Assembly: GCA_046594445.1 (NCBI GenBank)
Contig: JBKJSM010000118.1
Coordinates: 1-19,147 of the forward strand
DNA: 19,147 bases
Source of the DNA: Gaiellasilicea sp046594445
GTDB lineage: Bacteria > Actinomycetota > Thermoleophilia > Gaiellales > Gaiellaceae
Reading direction: 5' to 3'
Position numbers and translations under genes: made by a program. Shown in pieces: positions 8,106-14,634 of this stretch (position 1 is its first letter; every line of letters starts with the position of its first letter). A model generated the notes under the pieces. The model saw only the letters and a list, made by a program, of their open reading frames with translations, had not been told where the DNA came from and did not search any database.

Positions 8106-9230
8106 TTACATGCTCCCGAAGTCAGGGGCGCGGGCGGTGCTGCCGCGGACGATCAAGTCGACGCCCAGCACGATCCGCGAGTGACGTGATCGCTCGCCCT
8201 TTCGGATCTGGAGAATCAACTGCTCGGCCGCGGCTTGACCCATGCCGTACACCGGCTGGCGCACCGTGGTCAGCGGTGGCGACACGAGCGAGGCGAGGTG
8301 AATGTCGTCGTAGCCCACTACCGACACGTCCTCTGGGACATTGAGCCCGGCCTCGCCGAGAGAGCGGATCGCGCCAATCGCCATCAGGTCGTTCCCCGCA
8401 AAAATAGCGGTGAACGACGGTTTTGGCTCGAGTTCGAGCTCGGCGCGTACTGCGTCGTAGCCCGCCTGCTCGCGGTAGTCGCCGTAGGCGGCGACACGAA
8501 CTGGGTTGTCCGGCATCCCGAGCCCTTGGACGAACCCTTCGAGCCGGCGAACCGTTGTTGCGAGGCCCTCTGGCCCACCGATGTAGAGCGCTTTCCGGTG
8601 GCCGAGCGTCCGCAAGTGCTCGCCCGCCAGAACGCCGCCCATGAAGTTGTCGGAGACGACCGTCGTCGCGCTAAGAGTCTCCTGCTCCTCGTCGGCGAGC
8701 ACGATCGGCAGCGACCGTGCGAGATCGTCGAGGCCGCCCCGCAGCCTACGAGCGCCGGCCACGTAGATCAGGCCGTCGAAGGCGCCGCCGCGAACGACGG
8801 AGAAGTAACGCTCTTCGCGCTCTGCATTGAAGTCGGTGTTGCAGAGGACAAGGTTGAAGCCTTCAGCTTCGGCTGCGTCCTCAGCACCCTTTGCCAGTTC
8901 GGCGAAATACGAGTTCGAGATGTCGGGGACGAGAAGGCTGATCGTGTGAGTCGTCCCAGACCGCAAGCTCTTCGCCGCGTGGTTCGGGACATACTGGAGC
9001 TCCTTCATCGCCTGCCGGACGCGGGCTGCGGTCGACTCGCGGACTGGACGGTTGCCGCTAACGACGTGGGATACGGTCGTGGCGCTGACGCCCGCGCGGC
9101 GGGCAACGTGTGCGACGGAAACCGTTTTGCGCGAGCGAGCGTTTGTCCGCGAGTCGGTGTTCCCCGCAATTAGGGCGTTCGCAACGTCAGACCGTGCAGG
9201 TCTGGCAGAACCGCTGTCCCCAGTTAGCAA
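8106..9230 (-). CDS. LacI-family transcriptional regulator of the transport operon
   Basis: A 374-residue LacI/GalR repressor. The helix-turn-helix lies at about 38-58 (VSVAHVARRAGVSATTVSHV), the hinge helix at 80-92 (YVPNHAAKSLRSG) and the periplasmic-binding-protein-like effector domain from about 95 to the end. About 35 extra residues precede the HTH. The only standard start codon before the HTH is the TTG at 9230, just 10 bases past a -10 box, so either the mRNA is almost leaderless or a rarer start codon is used. It is the first gene of the operon and directly abuts the ABC ATPase, so it very probably controls its own operon through the palindrome at 9231-9245. The LacI family usually senses sugars or sugar derivatives, which hints at the kind of compound imported. 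Confidence 0.9.
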   Translation of the reverse strand: MLTGDSGSARPARSDVANALIAGNTDSRTNARSRKTVSVAHVARRAGVSATTVSHVVSGNRPVRESTAARVRQAMKELQYVPNHAAKSLRSGTTHTISLLVPDISNSYFAELAKGAEDAAEAEGFNLVLCNTDFNAEREERYFSVVRGGAFDGLIYVAGARRLRGGLDDLARSLPIVLADEEQETLSATTVVSDNFMGGVLAGEHLRTLGHRKALYIGGPEGLATTVRRLEGFVQGLGMPDNPVRVAAYGDYREQAGYDAVRAELELEPKPSFTAIFAGNDLMAIGAIRSLGEAGLNVPEDVSVVGYDDIHLASLVSPPLTTVRQPVYGMGQAAAEQLILQIRKGERSRHSRIVLGVDLIVRGSTARAPDFGSM

Positions 9231-9270
9231 ATCGTTTTGTACGATACGCCTACCGTTTCCCTACTGTCAA
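9231..9270 (-). promoter_or_regulatory. promoter of the LacI-ABC operon with overlapping operator palindrome
   Basis: Read leftward, TTGACA (9270-9265) and TATCGT (9246-9241) are separated by 18 bases: a good housekeeping-type promoter with a perfect -35. Overlapping the -10 and the expected start point is the inverted repeat ATCGT-N5-ACGAT (9231-9245), a convincing autoregulatory operator candidate. Transcription would begin about 3-4 bases before the TTG start of the regulator. The elements are read directly from sequence; their use is inferred. Confidence 0.7.
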
Positions 9271-9280
9271 GCCCTACAGC

Positions 9281-9308
9281 GGGCGGTGCCGCGACGTCGA
9301 CACCGCCC
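9281..9308 (-). terminator. GC-rich hairpin after the inositol synthase gene
   Basis: GGGCGGTG at 9281-9288 pairs with CACCGCCC at 9301-9308 across a 12-base loop that contains a further small palindrome (GACGTC). It lies 20 bases past the stop of the inositol-phosphate synthase gene and just before the promoter of the LacI operon. There is no T-run, so it may be a weak intrinsic terminator or may need Rho. Confidence 0.45.
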
Positions 9309-9328
9309 AGGCCGTGATCGGCGACACC

Positions 9329-10831
9329 TCAGGCGTTCGTACCCGCCTTGGGACGGTTTGTCTTCGCGGTGAGCGCGTACTGGGCGATGAACTTCTCCGT
9401 CGCCTCGTACGCCTCGTCGTCGACGATCTGCACCGGCGGCGACTTCATCAGGTAGCTCGACGGGCCTTCGAGGGCGCCGGCGATGCCGTTGTTGAGTGCC
9501 AGCTTCGCCATCCTGACCGCGTCGATCACGATCCCGGCCGAGTTCGGCGAGTCCCAGACCTCGAGCTTCAGCTCGATGTTCAGCGGCACGTCGCCGAAGG
9601 AGGTGCCTTCCATCCGGATGTATGCCCACTTGCGGTCGGTCAGCCATGGCACGTAGTCGGAGGGGCCGACGTGGACGTTGCCCTCGCCCAAGTCGTAGTC
9701 GAGCATTGACGTGACCGCGTTCGTCTTCGAGATCTTCTTCGACTCGAGGCGCGTGCGCTCGAGCATGTTCAGGAAGTCGGAGTTGCCGCCGACGTTCAGC
9801 TGCATCGTCTTGTCGAGATGCACGCCGCGCTCGCGGAAGAGGCTCGTGAGCACGCGATGCGTGATCGTGGCGCCGACCTGCGACTTGATGTCGTCGCCGA
9901 TGATCGGCAGGCCTTTCTCCTCGAAGCGCTTCTGCCAGTAGTTCTCGCGTGCGATGAAGACGGGCATGCAGTTGACGAGGGCGACGCCGGCTTCGAGGCA
10001 CTGCTCGGCGTACCACTTGGCCGCCATCTCCGAGCCGACCGGCAGGTAGCTGACGACGACGTCCGTCTTCGTCTCCTTGAGGATCCCGACGATGTCGTCG
10101 GTCTCGCCCGGCGCCTTCGTCGTGATCTCGCCAAGGTACTTGCCGATCCCGTCGTGCGTCATCCCGCGGTTGACGGTGATCCCGGTCTTCGGGACGTCCG
10201 CAAACCTGATCGTGTCGTTCGGATGCGCCCACATCGCGTCGGAGAGGTCCTTGCCGACCTTGTCCGACGTGACGTCGAACGCCGCCGTGAACTCGATGTC
10301 GCGGATGTGGTATCCGCCGAGGTTCACGTGCATCAGGCCGGGAACGAAGGCCTCTTCGTCCGCGTCCTTGTAGTACTCGACGCCCTGCACGAGGGAGTTG
10401 GCGCAGTTGCCGACGCCGACGATGGCGACGCGCACCTTGTCCTTCGAGCGGGCGCGACCGTTGCTCGAGCCGTTGGTGGAAGCCATGCTGTCCTTTCGAT
10501 TCGAAGCGAATGGGACTTCGAGCGCCTCTGAGAGCGTGAGGAGCACGAGGTCGTTGACGTTGAGCTTGCGGCGCCGCGCCGCGGCCTTGAGATCGCGGCG
10601 GAGCTCCGGCGGCATGCGCAGCACGACCGCACCCGCGGCGCCTGCGATCGCCTTGCGGCGGCGTCCGCTGGGGGAGAACGGAACCCCGAAGCGCTCCGAG
10701 AGGAGTGCGACGGCGACGTCGTTCAGGTTCGACTCGCGGCGGGCGACCTCGCGCACGACCGCCCGCTTGATCGCGGGGGGCATGCGCACGAGGACGCTCG
10801 TGCGCTCGTTCGATGAAGTGCTAGCAGCCAA
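9329..10831 (-). CDS. ino1: inositol-3-phosphate synthase with N-terminal tandem ribbon-helix-helix repeats
   Basis: The frame encodes 500 residues. Residues 116-500 are a complete actinobacterial inositol-3-phosphate synthase, which converts glucose 6-phosphate to 1D-myo-inositol 3-phosphate with NAD: the Rossmann motif AIVGVGNCANSLVQG is at 136-150, with LNVGGNSDFLNMLE and the ending SSYLMKSPPVQI further on. Residues 1-115 hold two similar ribbon-helix-helix units (about 12-52 and 69-108), each with the core RMPP, then N-x-ND and LSE, and ending VPF. The first start is a TTG at 10831; a second ATG at 10486 preceded by AAAGGA would give the enzyme alone. No stop separates the parts. The gene follows the phosphatidyltransferase gene by 36 bp. 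The enzyme call is firm; whether the DNA-binding part is fused in the cell or made separately is open. Confidence 0.88.
   Translation of the reverse strand: MAASTSSNERTSVLVRMPPAIKRAVVREVARRESNLNDVAVALLSERFGVPFSPSGRRRKAIAGAAGAVVLRMPPELRRDLKAAARRRKLNVNDLVLLTLSEALEVPFASNRKDSMASTNGSSNGRARSKDKVRVAIVGVGNCANSLVQGVEYYKDADEEAFVPGLMHVNLGGYHIRDIEFTAAFDVTSDKVGKDLSDAMWAHPNDTIRFADVPKTGITVNRGMTHDGIGKYLGEITTKAPGETDDIVGILKETKTDVVVSYLPVGSEMAAKWYAEQCLEAGVALVNCMPVFIARENYWQKRFEEKGLPIIGDDIKSQVGATITHRVLTSLFRERGVHLDKTMQLNVGGNSDFLNMLERTRLESKKISKTNAVTSMLDYDLGEGNVHVGPSDYVPWLTDRKWAYIRMEGTSFGDVPLNIELKLEVWDSPNSAGIVIDAVRMAKLALNNGIAGALEGPSSYLMKSPPVQIVDDEAYEATEKFIAQYALTAKTNRPKAGTNA
10484..10505 (-). promoter_or_regulatory. 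internal ribosome-binding site and ATG for the stand-alone synthase
   Basis: Read leftward, AAAGGA is followed by CAGC and then the ATG at 10486 (residue 116 of the long frame). A small palindrome, TTCGAATCGAA (10505-10495), lies just before it. The residues after this ATG are a Ser/Asn/Gly-rich tail and then the Rossmann fold, which is how ordinary synthases of this family start. This site therefore probably produces a short isoform of 385 residues. Confidence 0.6.
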
Positions 10832-10873
10832 ACTGCTAGCAATAATAGCCGTCCTGGCCGAGAACTGCTAGCT
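10819..10873 (-). promoter_or_regulatory. promoter and triple TGCTAGCA operator array of the RHH-inositol synthase gene
   Basis: The 8-bp palindrome TGCTAGCA occurs at 10819-10826 and 10834-10841, and a 7/8 copy (TGCTAGCT on the plus strand) at 10866-10873; centres are 15 and 32 bp apart. A TATTAT -10 box (10847-10842) lies between the second and third copies, 10 bases before the TTG start, so RNA would start within the second copy. No good -35 is seen. The third copy includes the TAG stop of the upstream gene. Short palindromes in an array are typical ribbon-helix-helix targets, and the gene encodes such a domain, so autoregulation is a strong inference. Confidence 0.65.
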
Positions 10874-11485
10874 GGGGCGAGCTGCGAGCTCGCGGCGCAC
10901 GTGCAGAATCCGCTGCAGCACGGTGAACCACGCGGTCGCCGCCAGCACGCCGATCGCCCAGGGGAGCACTCCCCACGGAGCGAGCGCGAGCCCGACGGAG
11001 ATCACGGTCACACGCTCGGCGCGCGAGCCGATGCCGACGTCGCCCTTGATCCCGAGGCCCTCCGCTTTCGCGCGGGCGTACGGGACGAGGAAGGAGCCTC
11101 CGATCGCGGCCACCGCCAGCCCGAGCGCGAGCTCCTGGCCGTGGCGCATGAAGACGAGCGCAATCGCGCCGAGCATCAGCCCCTCGCCGACGCGATCGAG
11201 CGTCGAATCCAGGAAGCCGCCGAACGTCGTCTGCTTCCCGCCGACCCGGGCGAGCGCGCCGTCGAGAATGTCGAGGATCGAGCCGACGACGAACGCGAGC
11301 CCGCCGAGCCAGTAGAAGAGGTACTCGTTGCGGTACTCGAAGTAGACGAGCACCGAGCCGACTGCGCAGAGGGTGACGCCGGCCCCGGTGAGCATGTTCG
11401 GGGTGACGCGCGTGCGCGCCAGGCCCGTCATCGAACGGGACGCAATTCCTCTCGCACCCGCGGTGTAGATGCCCTTAACGCTCAT
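10868..11485 (-). CDS. CDP-alcohol phosphatidyltransferase, probable phosphatidylinositol-phosphate synthase
   Basis: A 205-residue membrane enzyme with the full CDP-alcohol phosphotransferase motif D-x2-DG-x2-AR-x8-G-x3-D-x3-D, seen as DILDGALAR followed by GGFLDSTLD. Five to six helices follow the usual family layout. In mycobacteria the homologous PgsA1 joins CDP-diacylglycerol to inositol phosphate to make phosphatidylinositol phosphate; adjacency to inositol-3-phosphate synthase supports the same job here. The ATG overlaps the stop of the PAP2-type gene (ATGA). The frame is open far upstream, but that extension overlaps other genes and is not coding. Other alcohol acceptors (glycerol phosphate) remain possible from sequence alone. 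Confidence 0.87.
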   Translation of the reverse strand: MSVKGIYTAGARGIASRSMTGLARTRVTPNMLTGAGVTLCAVGSVLVYFEYRNEYLFYWLGGLAFVVGSILDILDGALARVGGKQTTFGGFLDSTLDRVGEGLMLGAIALVFMRHGQELALGLAVAAIGGSFLVPYARAKAEGLGIKGDVGIGSRAERVTVISVGLALAPWGVLPWAIGVLAATAWFTVLQRILHVRRELAARPS

Positions 11486-12216
11486 GCTGCTCGGCGCCAG
11501 GGGCGATAGACGATCGCCCCGGCGACCAGCGCAACGAGGATCCCGGCGGCGATGTCGAGCCAGAAGTGGTTGCCCGTGCCCATGACCGCGAACCAGACCC
11601 ACGGCGCCCACGCGAGCCACAGCGCCTTTGCCCACCGGCGCCGCACGACGGTCGCCATCACGATGCTGACGAGCAGCGCGTCGAGCGCGTGCAGGCTCGG
11701 CATCGCTGCGTACGGGTTCGACGAGAACGCGACGAAGGTGGAGGTGTGATTCACCGTCGAGTGCGCCGCGAGCGTGTCGGTGAAGCCGGCCTCGGCGAAC
11801 ATGCGCGGCGGTGCCGTCGGCAGCAGCACGTAGCCCACGAGCCCGATCAGGTTCCCCAGAATCAGCGCATTCCGGAACTTGAAGAAGCGCTCGTGGTGTG
11901 CGAAGTAGACGTAGGTGAGCGCGATCCCGACCACGGCGAACTGTGAGAGCCAGTAGGTGATCGACGTCGCCTGGATCAGGAAGCCCGAGCCTTCGACGGT
12001 TCGCTGGAGCGTCAGCTCGAACATCGAGTGCAGGCTGCGCTGAAAGTCGATGATCCACTCGCCGTTCGCGAACGCCGTCTCGACGCCGCCGCGGTCGGCG
12101 ATGCCTCGGGCCGCCTGGTAGACGAAGTAGAAGCCGATCCAGAACGCGAACTGGAGCGCGAGGTGCGCCCAGCCCCGCGGCAGGCTCCGTCCGATGGTTG
12201 TGTCGTGCGTAGACAC
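11482..12216 (-). CDS. PAP2-superfamily membrane enzyme, AUR1/inositol phosphotransferase-like (PAP2_3)
   Basis: A polytopic membrane protein of 244 residues. It carries the three PAP2 catalytic motifs in the PAP2_3 form: PTAPPRMF, then AMPSLHALDA (the PSxH motif) and GTGNHFWLDIAAG (His and Asp). This subgroup contains the fungal inositol phosphorylceramide synthase AUR1 and lipid phosphatases. The start chosen is the GTG at 12216, eight bases after a TAGCAT box; the frame continues upstream, but that part is Arg-rich and overlaps the divergent gene's leader. As the first gene of an operon with phosphatidyltransferase and inositol synthase, it could dephosphorylate phosphatidylinositol phosphate or transfer the inositol-phosphate head group to another lipid. 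Plain undecaprenyl pyrophosphatase activity is an alternative. Confidence 0.82.
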   Translation of the reverse strand: MSTHDTTIGRSLPRGWAHLALQFAFWIGFYFVYQAARGIADRGGVETAFANGEWIIDFQRSLHSMFELTLQRTVEGSGFLIQATSITYWLSQFAVVGIALTYVYFAHHERFFKFRNALILGNLIGLVGYVLLPTAPPRMFAEAGFTDTLAAHSTVNHTSTFVAFSSNPYAAMPSLHALDALLVSIVMATVVRRRWAKALWLAWAPWVWFAVMGTGNHFWLDIAAGILVALVAGAIVYRPWRRAA

Positions 12217-12230
12217 GAAGGGCAATGCTA
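12217..12230 (-). promoter_or_regulatory. -10 box of the inositol-lipid operon (leaderless arrangement)
   Basis: TAGCAT (12230-12225) lies eight bases before the GTG start, the spacing expected for a leaderless actinobacterial mRNA. No ribosome-binding site is seen before the GTG and the -35 region is weak. It lies in the 58-bp gap between this gene and the divergent propeller gene. Confidence 0.45.
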
Positions 12231-12274
12231 CCCAGCGTCTTGTAATCGACTCGTGCGCGAGCCGCCTTCGGCGG

Positions 12275-13210
12275 ATGCGCCTCGCCATCACCCTCTCCTG
12301 CCTGCTCGCCGGGCTCGCCGCAGATTTCGTATACGCGGCCCGCGGTGACGCGGTGATCCCGGGCACGATCGCGTACTCGAGCTTCGTGGCCGGCGACATC
12401 TACCTGCTCGAGAACGGCAAGCGGCGCCGGCTCGCCGTGCCCGGCAACGACTCGAGCGCGACCTGGTCGCCCGACGGGAAGCGGCTCGCGTTCTCGCACC
12501 AAGCGCCTCGCCAGAAGCAGGCAGACCTCTACGTCATCGACGTGTCGGGCAGGAACTTGAAACCGCTGCTGAAGGTGGAGCGCGGGCGGCTCGAGCAACT
12601 CGAGGGGAAACTCGTTCAGGTGTACGCGCCGGCGTGGTCTCCGGACGGGAAGCGGATCGCGTTCGTCGGCGGGGTCTACGAGAACTTTTCGACGAAACCG
12701 CGGCTGCTCGTGGTCGAGTTGGCCTCTGGGAAGGTGAGGCGGCTGACGAACCGCTTCGGCTTTCCCGTCGGCTCGGCTCCGAGCTGATCCCCAGACGGGC
12801 GGCGGATCGCGTTCTCTCATTGCCCCGCCAAGCCGGGCGACGAGGACTGGGGCACGTGCGCGATCTGGAGCGTGCGCGCCGATGGGTCCGGCGCACGCAA
12901 GATCGGCCCCAGCAGCCGCGACGATGCGACTGATCCTGCCTGGTCGCCCGACGGCAAGCAGATCGCCTACGTTCTCACCCGGTCGGCTGCCGGCGACCTC
13001 GGAACGTGGGTGATGCCCGCGGCGGGGGGCAAGCCGAGAAAGATCGCGGAGCAGTCGGGGTCTCCTTCGTGGTCCCCCGACGGGAAGCAGCTCGTGATCG
13101 ACGACGACCGCACGGTCAGGCTCTACCTCGTCACCGCGGACGGCTCGGAGCCTCCCGTGCGACTCGCCGGCGTACCCTACGGCGCGCAGGGCCCCCGCTG
13201 GCGCCCCTAA
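12275..13210 (+). pseudogene. secreted TolB-like beta-propeller gene broken by an in-frame TGA
   Basis: The frame from the ATG at 12275 to the TAA at 13208-13210 would encode 311 residues, with a signal peptide at about 1-22 and TolB/PD40-type propeller blades, each marked by WSPDGK/R. Trp of this motif is at codons 64, 121, 223 and 266. At codon 171 (12785-12787) the motif reads stop-S-P-D-G-R-R-I-A-F-S: TGA stands where TGG is required. Everything after is in the same frame and still well conserved, so a single G-to-A change (or read error) at 12787 explains it. The product would be a secreted or exported protein of unknown partner. A hairpin (CCGCC-TTC-GGCGG, 12262-12274) touches the ATG, and no ribosome-binding site is visible. 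Unless read through, only the first 170 residues are made. Confidence 0.8.
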
Positions 13211-14202
13211 CCGCCGATGTAGCTCATCTCGACCTTCGGCAGCGCCGAGGTCGCCTGGGAGCGTAGTTCCGAGTAGCGGTCCGTGCGGTGTCCCCAGATC
13301 GCCGAAACCGCTTCGTGCAGCTCGTCGTCGGAGGCCCCGCCGCGAACGAGTGCTCGCAGGTCGTGGCCGCGCAGGCCGAAGAGGCACGTGTAGAGGCGGC
13401 CCTCGGCCGAGATGCGGGCGCGCGTGCAGTCGCCGCAGAACGGTTGCGTGACGGAGGCGATCAGGCCGATCTCGCCCGCGCCGTCGGCGTAGCGCCAGCG
13501 CTTTGCCACTTCGCCGCGGTAGCCCGGATCGACGGGCTCCAGCGGGAACTCGGCCGAGATCCGCTCGACGATCTCCGCGGCCGGAACGACGTCGTCGAGG
13601 CGCCAGCCGTTCGTCTCGCCCACGTCCATGTACTCGATGAAGCGCAGGGTGTGGCTGGTGCCGCGGAAGTGGCGGGCCATGTCGAGGATCGCGTGCTCGT
13701 TCAGGCCGCGCTTGACGACGGCGTTCACTTTCACCGGCAGCCCGGCCGCGGCGGCGGCGTCGATGCCCTCGAGCACGCGCGCGACGGAAAAGTCGACGTC
13801 GTTCATCGCCTGGAAGGTGGCATCGTCGAGCGAGTCGAGGCTGACCGTGATCCGGTCGAGCCCGGCTGCGGCAAGTGCGGCGGCCTTTCCGGCGAGCAGC
13901 GAGGCGTTCGTCGTCAGCGTCAGCTCCGCCCCGAGCGGAGCCAGCAGCGCGATCAGCCGGTCGACGTCCCTGCGGACGAGCGGCTCGCCGCCCGTCAGCC
14001 GCAGCTTGGTCACCCCGAGCCCGACGAAGACGCGCGCGACCCGCTCGATCTCCTCGAAGGAGAGCAGCTCCTTGCGGTCGAGGAAGCGGTACGCGCTCCC
14101 GAAGACCTCCTTCGGCATGCAGTAGACGCAGCGGAAATTGCAGCGGTCGGTGACCGAGATGCGGAGGTCGCGGAGAGGCCGGCCGAGGCGGTCGAGAGTC
14201 AT
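13207..14202 (-). CDS. moaA: GTP 3',8-cyclase MoaA (molybdenum cofactor synthesis)
   Basis: A 331-residue radical SAM enzyme that converts GTP to 3',8-cyclo-GTP, the first step of molybdopterin synthesis. The SAM cluster motif is C21NFRC25VYC28, GGEP is at 71-74, and the second iron-sulfur cluster is bound by C256GDC259 and C273 (C-x2-C-x13-C). The C-terminus is the double glycine needed for catalysis in this family (SYIGG). Length is normal and no residue is missing. The TAG stop shares bases with the TAA of the convergent propeller gene (13207-13210, CTAA). The ATG at 14202 has TACTCT six bases upstream, suggesting a leaderless transcript. Confidence 0.96.
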   Translation of the reverse strand: MTLDRLGRPLRDLRISVTDRCNFRCVYCMPKEVFGSAYRFLDRKELLSFEEIERVARVFVGLGVTKLRLTGGEPLVRRDVDRLIALLAPLGAELTLTTNASLLAGKAAALAAAGLDRITVSLDSLDDATFQAMNDVDFSVARVLEGIDAAAAAGLPVKVNAVVKRGLNEHAILDMARHFRGTSHTLRFIEYMDVGETNGWRLDDVVPAAEIVERISAEFPLEPVDPGYRGEVAKRWRYADGAGEIGLIASVTQPFCGDCTRARISAEGRLYTCLFGLRGHDLRALVRGGASDDELHEAVSAIWGHRTDRYSELRSQATSALPKVEMSYIGG

Positions 14203-14214
14203 GCGGAGAGAGTA
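14203..14214 (-). promoter_or_regulatory. -10 box close to the moaA start
   Basis: TACTCT (14214-14209) ends six bases before the moaA ATG, as in leaderless actinobacterial genes. No convincing -35 is present. It lies in the 54-bp gap shared with the divergent cupredoxin gene. Confidence 0.4.
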
Positions 14215-14256
14215 GCTCCCTCGCTAGGCTGTGGGAGGTTCCAACGAGGAGGGGTT

Positions 14257-14634
14257 GTGCGCAGATTTCGGATCGGGCTCGTCGTGCTTGCGCTGGTCGC
14301 AGCGGTCTCGCTCGTCGTCGCGGTGGCCGCGCTCGGCGGCGCAAATCGGCAAGCTGCTACGACGTCCGTCGCCGTCGTCGCGGGGAAGCCCGGCATCTTC
14401 AGCTTCACGCTCTCGAAGAAGGTCGTGCCCAAGGGGACGGTCGTGTTCAACGTGGCGAACAAGGGCTCGATCGCGCACGACTTCAAGATCGCGGGCAAGA
14501 AGACGCCCAGCCTCGCCGCCGGGAAATCCTCGACGCTGAAGGTCGTGTTCGGGAAGGCCGGCCGCTATCCGTACCTCTGCACGCTGCCCGGCCATGCCGC
14601 GGGCGGGATGAAAGGCGTGCTGACGGTCAAGTAG
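14257..14634 (+). CDS. secreted cupredoxin (plastocyanin/azurin-like)
   Basis: A 125-residue exported blue-copper-type protein. Residues 5-27 form a signal peptide or N-terminal anchor, and the beta-sandwich follows from about 37. The four type-1 copper ligands are all visible: His74 in IAHDFK, Cys108 and His113 in YLCTLPGH, and Met118. It should carry electrons at the outer face of the membrane, or bind copper. The GTG start at 14257 is chosen because GAGGAGG lies five bases before it; the frame is open far upstream, but on the antisense of moaA. It ends directly against the convergent XdhC-family gene (stops at 14632-14634 and 14635-14637). Confidence 0.88.
   Translation: MRRFRIGLVVLALVAAVSLVVAVAALGGANRQAATTSVAVVAGKPGIFSFTLSKKVVPKGTVVFNVANKGSIAHDFKIAGKKTPSLAAGKSSTLKVVFGKAGRYPYLCTLPGHAAGGMKGVLTVK

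Noticed and set aside
10484..10831. A separate RHH gene ahead of the synthase gene
   Set aside because: There is no stop codon between them in this frame, nor an obvious one-base slip that would create one, so a separate gene cannot be annotated from this sequence.
12785..12787. Recoding of TGA as Trp
   Set aside because: Several intact genes here (hydrolase, binding protein, permease, XdhC-family gene) end in TGA, so the standard code applies.
10868..14344. A 1158-codon open frame on the minus strand
   Set aside because: Only its last 205 codons are real (the phosphatidyltransferase). The rest is Arg-rich and runs out of frame through the PAP2 gene and moaA and antisense to the propeller gene; it is a product of high GC.
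13288..14634. A 448-codon plus-strand frame ending in the cupredoxin
   Set aside because: Only the last 125 codons match the cupredoxin, with a good ribosome-binding site at the GTG 14257; the earlier part is antisense to moaA.
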